DNA of 10,555 bases from NCBI GenBank assembly GCA_903953985.1, contig CAJBLW010000423.1, positions 1 to 10,555 on the forward strand, read 5' to 3'. The DNA comes from an uncultured Burkholderiales bacterium. Lineage in GTDB: Bacteria > Pseudomonadota > Gammaproteobacteria > Burkholderiales > Burkholderiaceae_C. The notes beneath the pieces were generated by a model that searched no databases, was not told the origin of the DNA, and was given only the letters and a program-made list of their open reading frames with translations. Made by a program: the position numbers and the translations under genes. Below, piece by piece: positions 1 to 7,587 of this stretch (its first letter is position 1; each line of letters begins with the position of its first letter).

Positions 1-157
1 CAGCAAGGGCGATTTGCCGCTGGCGCTGGGGCTGGGCATGGTGCTCTTGGCGGTGGTGCTGTTGCTCAACACCTTGGTGGCAGGCCTGCGTCGCTGGGGT
101 GAGGCGCGCCATGGGCGGCCAGCGGCGGCTGATGGGCTGGTGGGTGTGCAGTCATGA
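1..157 (+). CDS. tupB: Tungstate ABC transporter permease, C-terminal end (partial)
   Basis: The open frame starts at base 2, continues from outside the window and ends at the TGA at 155-157. About 51 residues are visible. They contain one strongly hydrophobic segment (LPLALGLGMVLLAVVLLLNTL), then an Arg-rich cytoplasmic tail with LRRWGE, which is how ABC permeases of the TupB/ModB type usually end. The stop overlaps the start of the ATPase gene (ATGA), so the two are translationally coupled. In this family the permease forms the inner-membrane channel for the oxyanion delivered by TupA. The fragment alone would not identify the substrate; the call rests on the two downstream tup genes. Confidence 0.75.
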   Translation, partial: SKGDLPLALGLGMVLLAVVLLLNTLVAGLRRWGEARHGRPAAADGLVGVQS

Positions 158-876
158 GCACCGTGCAGATCACGCTGGACGCTGTGAGCGTTCAATTGGG
201 GGCGCAACAAGCCTTGAAGGGCGTGAGCTTGCGCATTGTGGCGGGTGAACGCGTGGCGCTGGTGGGGGCCAATGGCTCGGGCAAAAGCAGCTTGCTGCGC
301 ACTCTGCATGGTTTGGTGCCGACCACGCAAGGCCAGGTGCAACAAGCGCCGGGTGTGCGCCAGGCCATGCTGTTTCAAAGGCCGCATTTGCTGCGCCTGT
401 CGGCACAGAACAACGTCGCGTTGGGCTTGTGGCTGGACCGCGCTCGCGGCCTGTCTTGGTCCTCTGCCAAGGAGCTGGCACTGCAGGCCTTGGAGCGCGT
501 GGGATTGCTGTCTGTGGCGCAGCAAAACGGCCGCCAGTTGTCGGGCGGGCAGCAACAACGCCTGGCCTTGGCTCGCGCCTGGGCACGGCAGCCCGATGTG
601 CTGCTGCTGGACGAACCCACGGCCAGCCTGGACCCGCATGCCAAACGCGAAGTCGAAGCCCTGATGGCCGACTTTGCCAGCAACCAAGAGCGCCCGCTGA
701 CCCTGGTCTGGGCCAGTCACAACCTGGGCCAAGTCAAACGCCTGGCCACCCGCGTCGTTTATCTGGAGTTCGGGCAAGTGATGGCCGACTTGCCCGTGGC
801 CGATTTTTTCAATCCTGCCTTGCTGGCTGAATGCAGCCCGGCAGCCCATGCTTTTGTTCAAGGAGAACTTTCATGA
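154..876 (+). CDS. tupC: Tungstate ABC transporter ATP-binding protein
   Basis: This is a complete 240-residue ABC ATPase, the cytoplasmic motor of an oxyanion importer. Visible motifs in order are Walker A GANGSGKS (38-45), a Q-loop at Gln75 (LFQRP), the signature LSGGQ (129-133), Walker B VLLLDEP (149-155) with the catalytic Glu, and the H-loop His189 (WASHN). The length is that of a bare nucleotide-binding domain: there is no C-terminal TOBE/molybdate-binding extension like that of ModC, which fits TupC. The ATG lies inside the permease stop (ATGA) and the stop lies inside the next start, so the three genes are coupled and no strong Shine-Dalgarno is needed here. Substrate assignment (tungstate) comes from the adjacent TupA-type binding protein; some homologues also take molybdate. 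Confidence 0.88.
   Translation: MSTVQITLDAVSVQLGAQQALKGVSLRIVAGERVALVGANGSGKSSLLRTLHGLVPTTQGQVQQAPGVRQAMLFQRPHLLRLSAQNNVALGLWLDRARGLSWSSAKELALQALERVGLLSVAQQNGRQLSGGQQQRLALARAWARQPDVLLLDEPTASLDPHAKREVEALMADFASNQERPLTLVWASHNLGQVKRLATRVVYLEFGQVMADLPVADFFNPALLAECSPAAHAFVQGELS
860..865 (+). promoter_or_regulatory. Ribosome binding site that sets the tupA start
   Basis: AAGGAG lies 7 nt before the ATG at 873 and inside the end of tupC. It supports 873 over the in-frame ATG at 831, which would add 14 residues ahead of an otherwise normal signal peptide. Confidence 0.75.
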
Positions 877-1688
877 CCTTCACGCTTTCAATGACCCGTC
901 GCACCTTGGTGTGCGCCGTTTTGGCCACCACCTCGGTGTGGGCACAAGCCCAGTCCATCGTCATGTCCTCCACCACATCGACCGAGCAATCGGGCTTGTT
1001 CGCGCACTTGCTGCCCGCCTTTAAAAAGGCCAGTGGCCTGGACGTGAAAGTGGTGGCGCTGGGCACAGGTCAGGCGCTGGACATGGCGCGCCGGGGTGAT
1101 GCCGATGTGGTGTTTGTGCACGACCAGGCAGCCGAAGAAAAGTTTGTGGCCGATGGTTTTGGCATCAAGCGCTTGCCCGTCATGTACAACGACTTTGTGC
1201 TGATCGGCCCCAAGGCCGACCCGGCCGCCACCAAAGGCAAAGACATTGTGGCGGCCTTGGCCAAGTTGTCGGCCGGCAACGCGGCCTTTGTGTCGCGGGG
1301 TGACAAGAGCGGCACGCATGCGGCCGAATTGCGTTTTTGGAAAACGGCCAACGTGGCCGACAAGAAAGGCAGCGGCTACAAGGAATGCGGCTGCGGCATG
1401 GGCCCGGCTTTGAACATTGCGGCCTCTACAGGCGCCTATGTCCTGGCCGACCGTGCCACCTGGCTCAACTTCAAGAACCGCGCTGATCTGGCCATTTTGG
1501 TGGAGGGCGACAACCGCTTGTTCAACCAGTACGGCGTGATGGTGGTCAACCCTGCCAAGCATGCGCACGTCAAGCAGGCCGATGCGCAGAAGTTTGTGGA
1601 CTGGATCACCTCGGCCGCTGGTCAGGGTGTGATTGCCGATTACAAGATCGGCGGCGAGCAGCTGTTTTTCCCGAACGCGGGCAAGTGA
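873..1688 (+). CDS. tupA: Periplasmic tungstate-binding protein
   Basis: This 271-residue protein is a periplasmic solute-binding protein of the TupA family, which binds tungstate with high affinity and delivers it to TupBC. The start at 873 overlaps the tupC stop by 4 nt. The N-terminus is an export signal: basic TRR (8-10), a hydrophobic core, and a likely cleavage after AQA (24-26). Family motifs are clear: STTSTEQSGLF (33-43), VVALGTGQALDMARRGDADVV (60-80), SRGDKSGTHAAE (141-152) and the GMGPALN/DRATWL stretch (175-198). ModA proteins do not carry this TTSTxxSGLF/GTGQAL pattern, so tungstate is preferred over molybdate as the call. A CGCG sequence (172-175) lies in the conserved GxGMG loop. 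The TRRTLV run resembles a minimal Tat motif, so the export route (Sec or Tat) is uncertain. Confidence 0.88.
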   Translation: MTFTLSMTRRTLVCAVLATTSVWAQAQSIVMSSTTSTEQSGLFAHLLPAFKKASGLDVKVVALGTGQALDMARRGDADVVFVHDQAAEEKFVADGFGIKRLPVMYNDFVLIGPKADPAATKGKDIVAALAKLSAGNAAFVSRGDKSGTHAAELRFWKTANVADKKGSGYKECGCGMGPALNIAASTGAYVLADRATWLNFKNRADLAILVEGDNRLFNQYGVMVVNPAKHAHVKQADAQKFVDWITSAAGQGVIADYKIGGEQLFFPNAGK

Positions 1689-1692
1689 CATG

Positions 1693-1718
1693 CCGCAAGG
1701 TTTGACTTTGCCTTGCGG
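1693..1718 (+). terminator. Inverted repeat after tupA; possible weak terminator
   Basis: CCGCAAGG (1693-1700) and CCTTGCGG (1711-1718) form a perfect 8-bp stem with a 10-nt loop, 4 nt after the tupA stop. It is followed by ATCAAAAAAG, not a T-run, on the plus strand, and a minus-strand reading has no T-run after the stem either. It is therefore not a canonical intrinsic terminator. It could be a 3'-end stabilising hairpin, an attenuating stem or a weak/Rho-assisted terminator between tup and cox genes. Confidence 0.4.
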
Positions 1719-1795
1719 ATCAAAAAAGTGTTAGGGCTTTCACGCATGGAAGCCTTTGTGTGTGCGTGTTGCAATGAAGATGGAAACCTTTTTAC

Positions 1796-1800
1796 AGGAG
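1796..1800 (+). promoter_or_regulatory. Ribosome binding site that sets the coxS start
   Basis: AGGAG lies 6 nt before the ATG at 1807. In-frame ATGs upstream (1756, 1774, 1780) lack such a site and would add residues ahead of the conserved ferredoxin fold start (MQVQLKVNG), so 1807 is chosen. I see no convincing -35/-10 pair in the 118-nt gap. Confidence 0.75.
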
Positions 1801-1806
1801 ACAAGA

Positions 1807-2274
1807 ATGCAGGTTCAACTCAAGGTCAACGGCAAGGCCGTTGTGGTGGAGGCAGCGCCCCATATGCTGCTTGTGCAGGCGTTGCGAGAGCAACTCAAAC
1901 TCACAGGCACCCATGTCGGCTGTGACACGGCCCAATGTGGGGCTTGTACCGTGCTGATGAACGGCCGGGCCGTCAAGTCTTGCAACATGCTCTTGGCGCA
2001 GGCTGCTGGCACCGAGGTCGAGACCATCGAAGGTTTGGCGTCAGCCGATGGCACCATGCATCCCATGCAGGCAGCCTTTAAGGAGTGCCATGGATTGCAG
2101 TGCGGCTTTTGCACGCCGGGCATGGTCATGAGTGCGCTGGACCTTTGCAAGCGTCAGCCCAATGCGGGCGAACACGAGGTGCGCGAGGCGCTCGAGGGCA
2201 ACCTGTGCCGCTGCACGGGCTATCAAAACATTGTCAAGTCCGTTCTGCAAGGTGCAGCGGCCATGAAGTCCTAA
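1807..2274 (+). CDS. coxS: Molybdenum hydroxylase small subunit, two [2Fe-2S] clusters
   Basis: This 155-residue protein is the iron-sulfur subunit of a xanthine oxidase/CO dehydrogenase-family enzyme. It relays electrons from the molybdenum centre on the large subunit to FAD on the medium subunit, in the cytoplasm. The N-terminal plant-ferredoxin-type domain has cluster ligands Cys39, Cys44, Cys47 (CDTAQCGAC) and Cys59. The C-terminal helical domain has Cys99 and Cys102 (CGFC) and Cys134 and Cys136 (CRCTG). All eight cysteines are present and the length is normal for the family, so the subunit looks functional. It is the first gene of the operon; the coxL Shine-Dalgarno overlaps its TAA stop. 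The symbol marks the family, not proof of CO oxidation. Confidence 0.93.
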   Translation: MQVQLKVNGKAVVVEAAPHMLLVQALREQLKLTGTHVGCDTAQCGACTVLMNGRAVKSCNMLLAQAAGTEVETIEGLASADGTMHPMQAAFKECHGLQCGFCTPGMVMSALDLCKRQPNAGEHEVREALEGNLCRCTGYQNIVKSVLQGAAAMKS

Positions 2275-2285
2275 GGAGATCGAAC

Positions 2286-4667
2286 ATGGGTGCTTCCGAT
2301 TTTTCCAACCTCCCTCACATTGGTGAGTCCCTCCGCCGCAAGGAGGACTACCGTTTCCTGACCGGAGCGGGCCAGTACACCGACGACATCGTGCTGGCCA
2401 ACATGGCGCAGTGCTACTTCGTCCGTTCACCCCACGCGCACGCCAAAATTCGCAGCATCGACAAAACGGCTGCCTTGGCTGCGCCGGGTGTGATTGGCAT
2501 TTTGGATGGCCAGGATGTGGCCGCAGACAAAATCAACGGTTTGCCTTGCGGTTGGTTGATCACCAGCACCAATGGCGAACCCATGAAGGAGCCGCCGCAT
2601 CCGATTTTGGCCTTCGAAAAAGTGCGTTATGTGGGCGACCATGTGGCCATGGTCGTGGCAGAAACCTACGAGCAAGCCCGCGATGCGGCCGAGTTGGTGG
2701 TGGTGGATTACGAGCCCTTGGCCGCTGTGGTGGATGTGCGTGATGCGCAAGCCCCGGGCGCACCTGTGATCCATGACATCGCCACCAATAACCAATGCTA
2801 CAAGTGGGCCATCGGCGACAAGGCGGCCGTCGATCAAACATTTGCCAATGCGGCCCATGTGACCCAAATTGACCTGGTCAACAACCGCTTGGCGCCCAAC
2901 CCCATGGAGCCGCGTGCTGCCATCGGGCACTACAACCGGGCAGGTGACGACTACACCCTGTATGTGTCCAACCAGAACCCTCACGTTGAGCGCCTGCTTT
3001 TGACGGCATTTGTGATGGGCCTGCCAGAACACAAAGTGCGCGTGATTGCACCTGATGTGGGTGGCGGCTTTGGTGCCAAAATTTATCTGTATGCCGAAGA
3101 TGTGTGCCTGACTTGGGCTTCCAAAAAACTCAACCGCCCCATCAAGTGGAATTGCGACCGCTCGGAAGCCTTCTTGTCAGATGCCCATGGCCGTGACCAT
3201 GTCACCCATGCTGAACTGGCGATGGACTCAGATGGCAAGTTCCTGGGCTTCCGTGTCCACACCGACGCGAACCTGGGGGCGTACCTCTCGACTTTCTCCA
3301 CCGCGGTGCCGACCATCCTTTACGCCACGCTTCTGGCGGGTCAGTACAAGACACCACAGGTCTATGTGGAGGTGGATTCCTGGTTCACCAACACAGCGCC
3401 AGTGGATGCTTACCGAGGCGCAGGCCGACCAGAGGCGACGTATCTGCTGGAGCGCATCGTTTCTCGCGCTGCCTGGGAAATGGGCCTGTCGCAAGACGAA
3501 ATTCGCCGTCGCAACTTCATCACCGAGTTCCCCTACCAGACACCGGTTGCCTTGCAGTACGACACAGGTGACTTCCACGCCTGCTTGAAACAAGCCAATG
3601 AATTGGCCGATGTGGCCGGTCTTGAGCAACGCAAAGCGCAATCCAAAGCCAAAGGCTTGTTACGTGGCCTGGGTTACTCCAGCTACATCGAAGCTTGCGG
3701 ATTGGCCCCTTCCAATGTGGCGGGTGCGTTGGGTGCGCGGGCAGGCCTGTTCGAGTGCGGTGAAGTGCGCGTGCACCCCACGGGCAGCGTGACCGTTTTC
3801 ACCGGTTCGCACAGCCACGGCCAAGGCCACGAAACCACGTTTGCACAGGTGGTGGCCGCGCGTTTGGGCCTCTCGCCCGACCAAGTGGACATCGTGCACG
3901 GTGACACGGGCCGGGTGCCCTTTGGCATGGGCACTTATGGTTCGCGATCCATCTCGGTGGGTGGTGCGGCCATCATGCGTGCGCTGGACAAAATTAAGGC
4001 CAAAGCCAAAAAGATTGCGGCTCACCTGATGGAAGCCAGCGATGCCGATGTGGACTTTGCCGGTGGTGAATTCAAGGTCAAGGGCACGGACAAAATGGTC
4101 ACTTTTGGCCAAGTGGCCCTGACCGCCTATGTGCCCCACAACTACCCGCTGGACAAGTTGGAGCCAGGTCTCAACGAGACCGCGTTCTACGATCCGACCA
4201 ACTTCACTTTCCCGGCCGGTACTTACATCTGCGAGGTCGAAATTGACCCCGCAACAGGTCAGGTTCGCGTGGACCGGTTCACCGCTGTGGATGACTTCGG
4301 CACCATCATCAACCCGATGATCGTCGAAGGTCAGGTGCACGGTGGTTTGGTTCAGGGCATCGGACAGGCGCTGATGGAGCACTGCGTGTACGACCGCGAG
4401 ACCGGTCAACTCTTGACGGGGTCCTTCATGGACTACGCCATGCCGCGTGCCGACGATTTCCCCGCCTTCACCATCGGCCATGTGTGCACCCCTTGCACCA
4501 CCAACCCGTTGGGCACCAAAGGGTGCGGCGAAGCCGGTGCCATCGGCTCGCCACCAGCAGTCATGAACGCCGTGCTCGATGCATTGGCACCTTTGGGTGT
4601 CAAGGACCTCGACATGCCAGCCAGCCCGAACCGGGTGTGGACCGCCATTCAACAAGCCAAAGCCTGA
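2286..4667 (+). CDS. coxL: Molybdenum hydroxylase large subunit, form II CoxL-like
   Basis: This 793-residue catalytic subunit binds molybdopterin cytosine dinucleotide and hydroxylates or oxidises the substrate. The start at 2286 has AAGGAG 7 nt upstream. The N-terminal aldehyde oxidase/XDH a/b hammerhead domain (about 15-145) includes FLTGAGQYTDD and YVGDHVAMVVAE. The Mo-binding part has GGGFGAK (259-265), AYRGAGR (375-381), a HGQGHETT pterin loop (511-518) and KGCGEAGAIGSPP (745-757), where Glu749 matches the conserved catalytic base. The decisive point is AYRGAGR: CO-oxidising form I enzymes carry AYXCSFR, with a cysteine that holds copper. This protein has no cysteine there, so it is a form II enzyme whose natural substrate cannot be read from sequence; known relatives act on N-heterocycles, aldehydes or other organics. 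No truncation is seen. Confidence 0.92.
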   Translation: MGASDFSNLPHIGESLRRKEDYRFLTGAGQYTDDIVLANMAQCYFVRSPHAHAKIRSIDKTAALAAPGVIGILDGQDVAADKINGLPCGWLITSTNGEPMKEPPHPILAFEKVRYVGDHVAMVVAETYEQARDAAELVVVDYEPLAAVVDVRDAQAPGAPVIHDIATNNQCYKWAIGDKAAVDQTFANAAHVTQIDLVNNRLAPNPMEPRAAIGHYNRAGDDYTLYVSNQNPHVERLLLTAFVMGLPEHKVRVIAPDVGGGFGAKIYLYAEDVCLTWASKKLNRPIKWNCDRSEAFLSDAHGRDHVTHAELAMDSDGKFLGFRVHTDANLGAYLSTFSTAVPTILYATLLAGQYKTPQVYVEVDSWFTNTAPVDAYRGAGRPEATYLLERIVSRAAWEMGLSQDEIRRRNFITEFPYQTPVALQYDTGDFHACLKQANELADVAGLEQRKAQSKAKGLLRGLGYSSYIEACGLAPSNVAGALGARAGLFECGEVRVHPTGSVTVFTGSHSHGQGHETTFAQVVAARLGLSPDQVDIVHGDTGRVPFGMGTYGSRSISVGGAAIMRALDKIKAKAKKIAAHLMEASDADVDFAGGEFKVKGTDKMVTFGQVALTAYVPHNYPLDKLEPGLNETAFYDPTNFTFPAGTYICEVEIDPATGQVRVDRFTAVDDFGTIINPMIVEGQVHGGLVQGIGQALMEHCVYDRETGQLLTGSFMDYAMPRADDFPAFTIGHVCTPCTTNPLGTKGCGEAGAIGSPPAVMNAVLDALAPLGVKDLDMPASPNRVWTAIQQAKA

Positions 4668-4678
4668 GGAATCACAAC

Positions 4679-5470
4679 ATGTACGCATTCGCATACGAAC
4701 GGCCCGCCGCATTGACGGACGCAGTGGCCAAAATCTCTGCAGGTGGCCAAGCGCTGGCTGGTGGCCAGACCTTGATCGCTTCACTTAAGCAACGCCTGGC
4801 GCAGCCCAGCTGCTTGGTTGACCTGGCTGCTGTGACTGAGCTCAGCGGGATCAACAAAGAAGGCAACACACTGGTCATTGGCGCGATGACTCGCCATGAA
4901 TTTGTGGCCGACAGCGCTGAGGTGAAATCCTCGATCCCGGGATTGGCTGCCTTGGCGGGCAACATCGGTGACCGCCAGGTTCGTGCCATGGGCACCATGG
5001 GCGGGTCGGTGGCCAACAACGATCCCGCCGCTTGTTACCCCAGCGCCGTCTTGGCACTGGGTGCTACGTTGCAAACCAACAAGCGCAAGATCGCCGCCGA
5101 TGATTTTTTCCAGGGTATGTACACCACGGCTTTGGAAGAGGGTGAGTTGATCACTGCCATCCATTTCCCGTTGGCTAAAAAGTCGGCTTATGCCAAGTTC
5201 CGCCAACCTGCTTCGCGCTTTGCGCTGGTGGGTGTGTTTGTGGCGCAAACGGACCAGGGCGTTCGCGTGGCCATCACGGGTGCGGGCAATGGTGTGTTTC
5301 GCCATGCAGGCCTTGAGGCCGCTTTGTCCAAGAGCTTCACGCCAGAGGCGGTCGAAGGCGTGACGATCGATGCCAGTGAGCTCAATGGTGACTTGCATGC
5401 CAGCGCGGCTTACCGTGCCCAGTTGATCAAGGTGCAGACTCAGCGGGCGGTGCAACAGGCCAATGCGTGA
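4679..5470 (+). CDS. coxM: Molybdenum hydroxylase medium subunit, FAD-binding
   Basis: This 263-residue flavoprotein takes electrons from the CoxS clusters and passes them to an acceptor. GAGGA sits 8 nt before the ATG, and the gene follows coxL by 11 nt. FAD contacts are visible in two family motifs: AGGQTLIAS (27-35) and TMGGSVANNDPAACYP (106-121). The C-terminal part (about 160-260) matches the CO dehydrogenase flavoprotein C-terminal domain. The length is slightly short but within the usual range. Its position third, after S and L, is the S-L-M order typical of form II operons; form I operons run M-S-L. The end overlaps coxD by 8 nt. Confidence 0.92.
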   Translation: MYAFAYERPAALTDAVAKISAGGQALAGGQTLIASLKQRLAQPSCLVDLAAVTELSGINKEGNTLVIGAMTRHEFVADSAEVKSSIPGLAALAGNIGDRQVRAMGTMGGSVANNDPAACYPSAVLALGATLQTNKRKIAADDFFQGMYTTALEEGELITAIHFPLAKKSAYAKFRQPASRFALVGVFVAQTDQGVRVAITGAGNGVFRHAGLEAALSKSFTPEAVEGVTIDASELNGDLHASAAYRAQLIKVQTQRAVQQANA

Positions 5471-6374
5471 AGTCATTGACGAGTTTGTCAGCATCGATGC
5501 ACTGACCCACTCCCTGGAGGGTGTGGGTTACCACGCGCCCCGTCGCTTGGCGACATCGGTTTTTCTGGCCATCAGGCTGGGCAGGCCGCTGCTGCTGGAG
5601 GGGGAGCCTGGGGTCGGTAAAACAGAATTGGCCAAAGCACTGGCCAAGGTCTTGGGGCGGCCCATGCTGCGCCTGCAGTGTTACGACGGCATGGAGCAGC
5701 GCGAAGCCCTGTATGAGTGGAACCATACGGCCCAGCTGCTGCACATGCGCGCCGCACAAGCCACACAGAGTGCGGCCGAGATCGAGCAAGCCGTCTACCA
5801 ACCCCGCTTTCTGATCCGTCGGCCCTTGTTGCAGGCTTTGGAGGCTCCGTCACCGGGGGCTGTGTTGTTGATCGATGAAGTCGACCGTGCCGATGAACCT
5901 TTTGAAGCCTTTTTGCTGGAATACCTGGGCGAATACCAAGTCAGCATTCCGGAACTGGGCACGATCAAGGCCCGGGTCGCACCCATCACCATCCTCACCA
6001 GCAACCGAACGCGTGACTTGAACGATGCGGTCAAACGTCGCTGCCTATACCAGTGGATGGATTACCCCGAGCGTGAACGCGAGCATGCGATTGTGCAAAG
6101 CCAAGTGCCCAACGCTGGCCCCTTGTTGACCGAAGCTGTCACAGAATTTGTGTCGCGCCTGCGTTCTTTGCCATTTGCCAATGCCTTCCAGCGTTCGCCG
6201 GGGATTGCCGAGAGCGTGGAGTGGGCCAAGGCGCTGGTTGCGCTCGATACCCTCGCGTTGGACCCTGAGGTGATTCAGGATACGGCGGGCATCTTGTTCA
6301 AGCAGCGTGAAGATGTGGCCGCGCTGGTGCCCATGATCGACGAACTTTTGCGACCTGCGCCGCAGCAGGCCTGA
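5463..6374 (+). CDS. coxD: MoxR-family AAA+ ATPase, CoxD-like maturation chaperone
   Basis: This 303-residue AAA+ protein has Walker A GEPGVGKT (47-54), Walker B VLLIDEVDRAD (134-144), sensor 1 TSN (179-181) and a KRRC arginine-finger region (191-194), followed by a helical lid. MoxR ATPases work with VWA partners as metal-insertion or remodelling chaperones. In Oligotropha, CoxD is needed to build the Mo active site of CO dehydrogenase. Here the start lies inside the end of coxM (8-nt overlap) with only a weak CAGG upstream, suggesting translational coupling. The partner gene coxE follows after 4 nt. Because this enzyme is form II and has no copper site, the exact maturation step is inferred; sulfuration or quality control of the cofactor is plausible. 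Confidence 0.9.
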   Translation: MREVIDEFVSIDALTHSLEGVGYHAPRRLATSVFLAIRLGRPLLLEGEPGVGKTELAKALAKVLGRPMLRLQCYDGMEQREALYEWNHTAQLLHMRAAQATQSAAEIEQAVYQPRFLIRRPLLQALEAPSPGAVLLIDEVDRADEPFEAFLLEYLGEYQVSIPELGTIKARVAPITILTSNRTRDLNDAVKRRCLYQWMDYPEREREHAIVQSQVPNAGPLLTEAVTEFVSRLRSLPFANAFQRSPGIAESVEWAKALVALDTLALDPEVIQDTAGILFKQREDVAALVPMIDELLRPAPQQA

Positions 6375-6378
6375 GCGC

Positions 6379-7566
6379 ATGAAACTCGGGGATGCGCGCA
6401 GCGGCAAGCTGCCGGAAAACATCATTGGTTTTGGCCGCGCCTTGCGCAGGGCGGGTGTGCCCATTGACAGCCAACGCATGGCATTGGCCATTGAAGCTGC
6501 TGGCCTTGTGGGTGTAGAGCGAAAAGAAGACCTTCACGCTGCTCTGGGGTCGGTCTTGGTCAACCGCCAGCAAGACATGGAGGTCTTTGATCAGCTTTTT
6601 TTGGCTTTGTTCAGAAACCCCGAATTGGCGCAGCAACTGTTGGCGCAAATGTTGCCCAAGGTGCGCCAGGGGCAACCACCCTCGCGCAAAGCCAGGGTTC
6701 AAGAGGCCTTGGCCGCAACCAAGAAGACCGAAGGTGGTCCACGCCAGGAAAGTGAAATTCAACTCGATGCGGCCATGACCGCCAGTGACCGTCAACGGTT
6801 GCAGCATGCAGACTTTGCGACACTGAACGCCAGTGAATTCCGCTTGATTGAACGCTTGGTCCGCGACATTCCATTGTCTTTGGCACCGGTGCCTGGTCGG
6901 CGCACCCGTTCGGGTTTGCGCGGTCAGCGCCCGCATTGGCCCGCGGCCATGAAGCAAGCGGGTCGATCGGAAGGTGAGTTGCTATGGTTGCCCCGACGTG
7001 CGCGTCAAGCACAGGCCTTGCCATTGCTGGTTTTGGTGGATATTTCCGGGTCCATGGAGCGATACGCCCGATTGCTATTAGCCTTTTTGCACCAAGCCAC
7101 TCGGGCTCACCCACGCGCTGTTTTTGCTTTCGGCACCGACCTCACGGATCTGCGTCCCGCTTTCAAGCACAAGGATACCGACCGGATGCTCGATGAAGCC
7201 AACGCGCGCATCGCCGATTTCGCCGGGGGCACCCGGTTGGGCGCTTCATTGACTACTTTGCGCGAGCGTCATGCGCGTTGCTTGGTCGGGCGCAGAACCA
7301 TGGTGCTGCTCATCAGCGATGGCTTGGACACAGGCACACCTGAACAATTGCAGTCTGAAGTGCAGTGGCTGAAAAGGCATTGCCGTCAACTGTTCTGGCT
7401 CAATCCCCTCTTGCGCTTTGATGGCTACGCGCCGCTGGCCAACGGTGCTCAAGTCTTGCATCAACACGCAGATGGCATGCTGGCTGTTCACAATCTCAGC
7501 AAACTTGAAGACCTTGCACAGGCCATCAGCAAGCTCATGAAACGTTCAATCAATTCCCCCATTTAA
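6379..7566 (+). CDS. coxE: VWA-domain protein, CoxE-like
   Basis: This 395-residue protein has two parts. The N-terminal half (1-210) is helical and typical of CoxE-like proteins (LPENIIGFGRALRRAGVP near the start), with a basic linker at about 174-185. The C-terminal half (about 214-390) is a von Willebrand factor A domain. Its metal-ion-dependent adhesion site is intact: DISGSM (221-226), Thr285 in GGTRLG, and Asp314 in SDGLDTG. The protein is expected to pair with the CoxD ATPase and tether it to the apo-enzyme, acting in the cytoplasm or at the inner membrane face. No signal peptide or transmembrane segment is seen. The start at 6379 is the first ATG after coxD and has no strong Shine-Dalgarno, consistent with coupling. 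Confidence 0.9.
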   Translation: MKLGDARSGKLPENIIGFGRALRRAGVPIDSQRMALAIEAAGLVGVERKEDLHAALGSVLVNRQQDMEVFDQLFLALFRNPELAQQLLAQMLPKVRQGQPPSRKARVQEALAATKKTEGGPRQESEIQLDAAMTASDRQRLQHADFATLNASEFRLIERLVRDIPLSLAPVPGRRTRSGLRGQRPHWPAAMKQAGRSEGELLWLPRRARQAQALPLLVLVDISGSMERYARLLLAFLHQATRAHPRAVFAFGTDLTDLRPAFKHKDTDRMLDEANARIADFAGGTRLGASLTTLRERHARCLVGRRTMVLLISDGLDTGTPEQLQSEVQWLKRHCRQLFWLNPLLRFDGYAPLANGAQVLHQHADGMLAVHNLSKLEDLAQAISKLMKRSINSPI

Positions 7567-7587
7567 TTTTCATAGGAGAAACTCATC

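Noticed and set aside
888..1691. Long minus-strand open frame opposite tupA
   Set aside because: The plus frame has a signal peptide, family motifs and a Shine-Dalgarno. The minus frame is a GC-codon shadow with no recognisable domain.
1689..1806. Molybdenum cofactor (moco/tuco) riboswitch upstream of coxS
   Set aside because: The gap is short, has only one simple hairpin near the tupA end, and shows no multi-stem structure that I can recognise.
3660..4784. 374-codon minus-strand open frame opposite coxL
   Set aside because: It lies wholly against the conserved catalytic part of coxL and the start of coxM, is rich in His/Arg/Gly/Val as expected of an antisense shadow, and has no motif.
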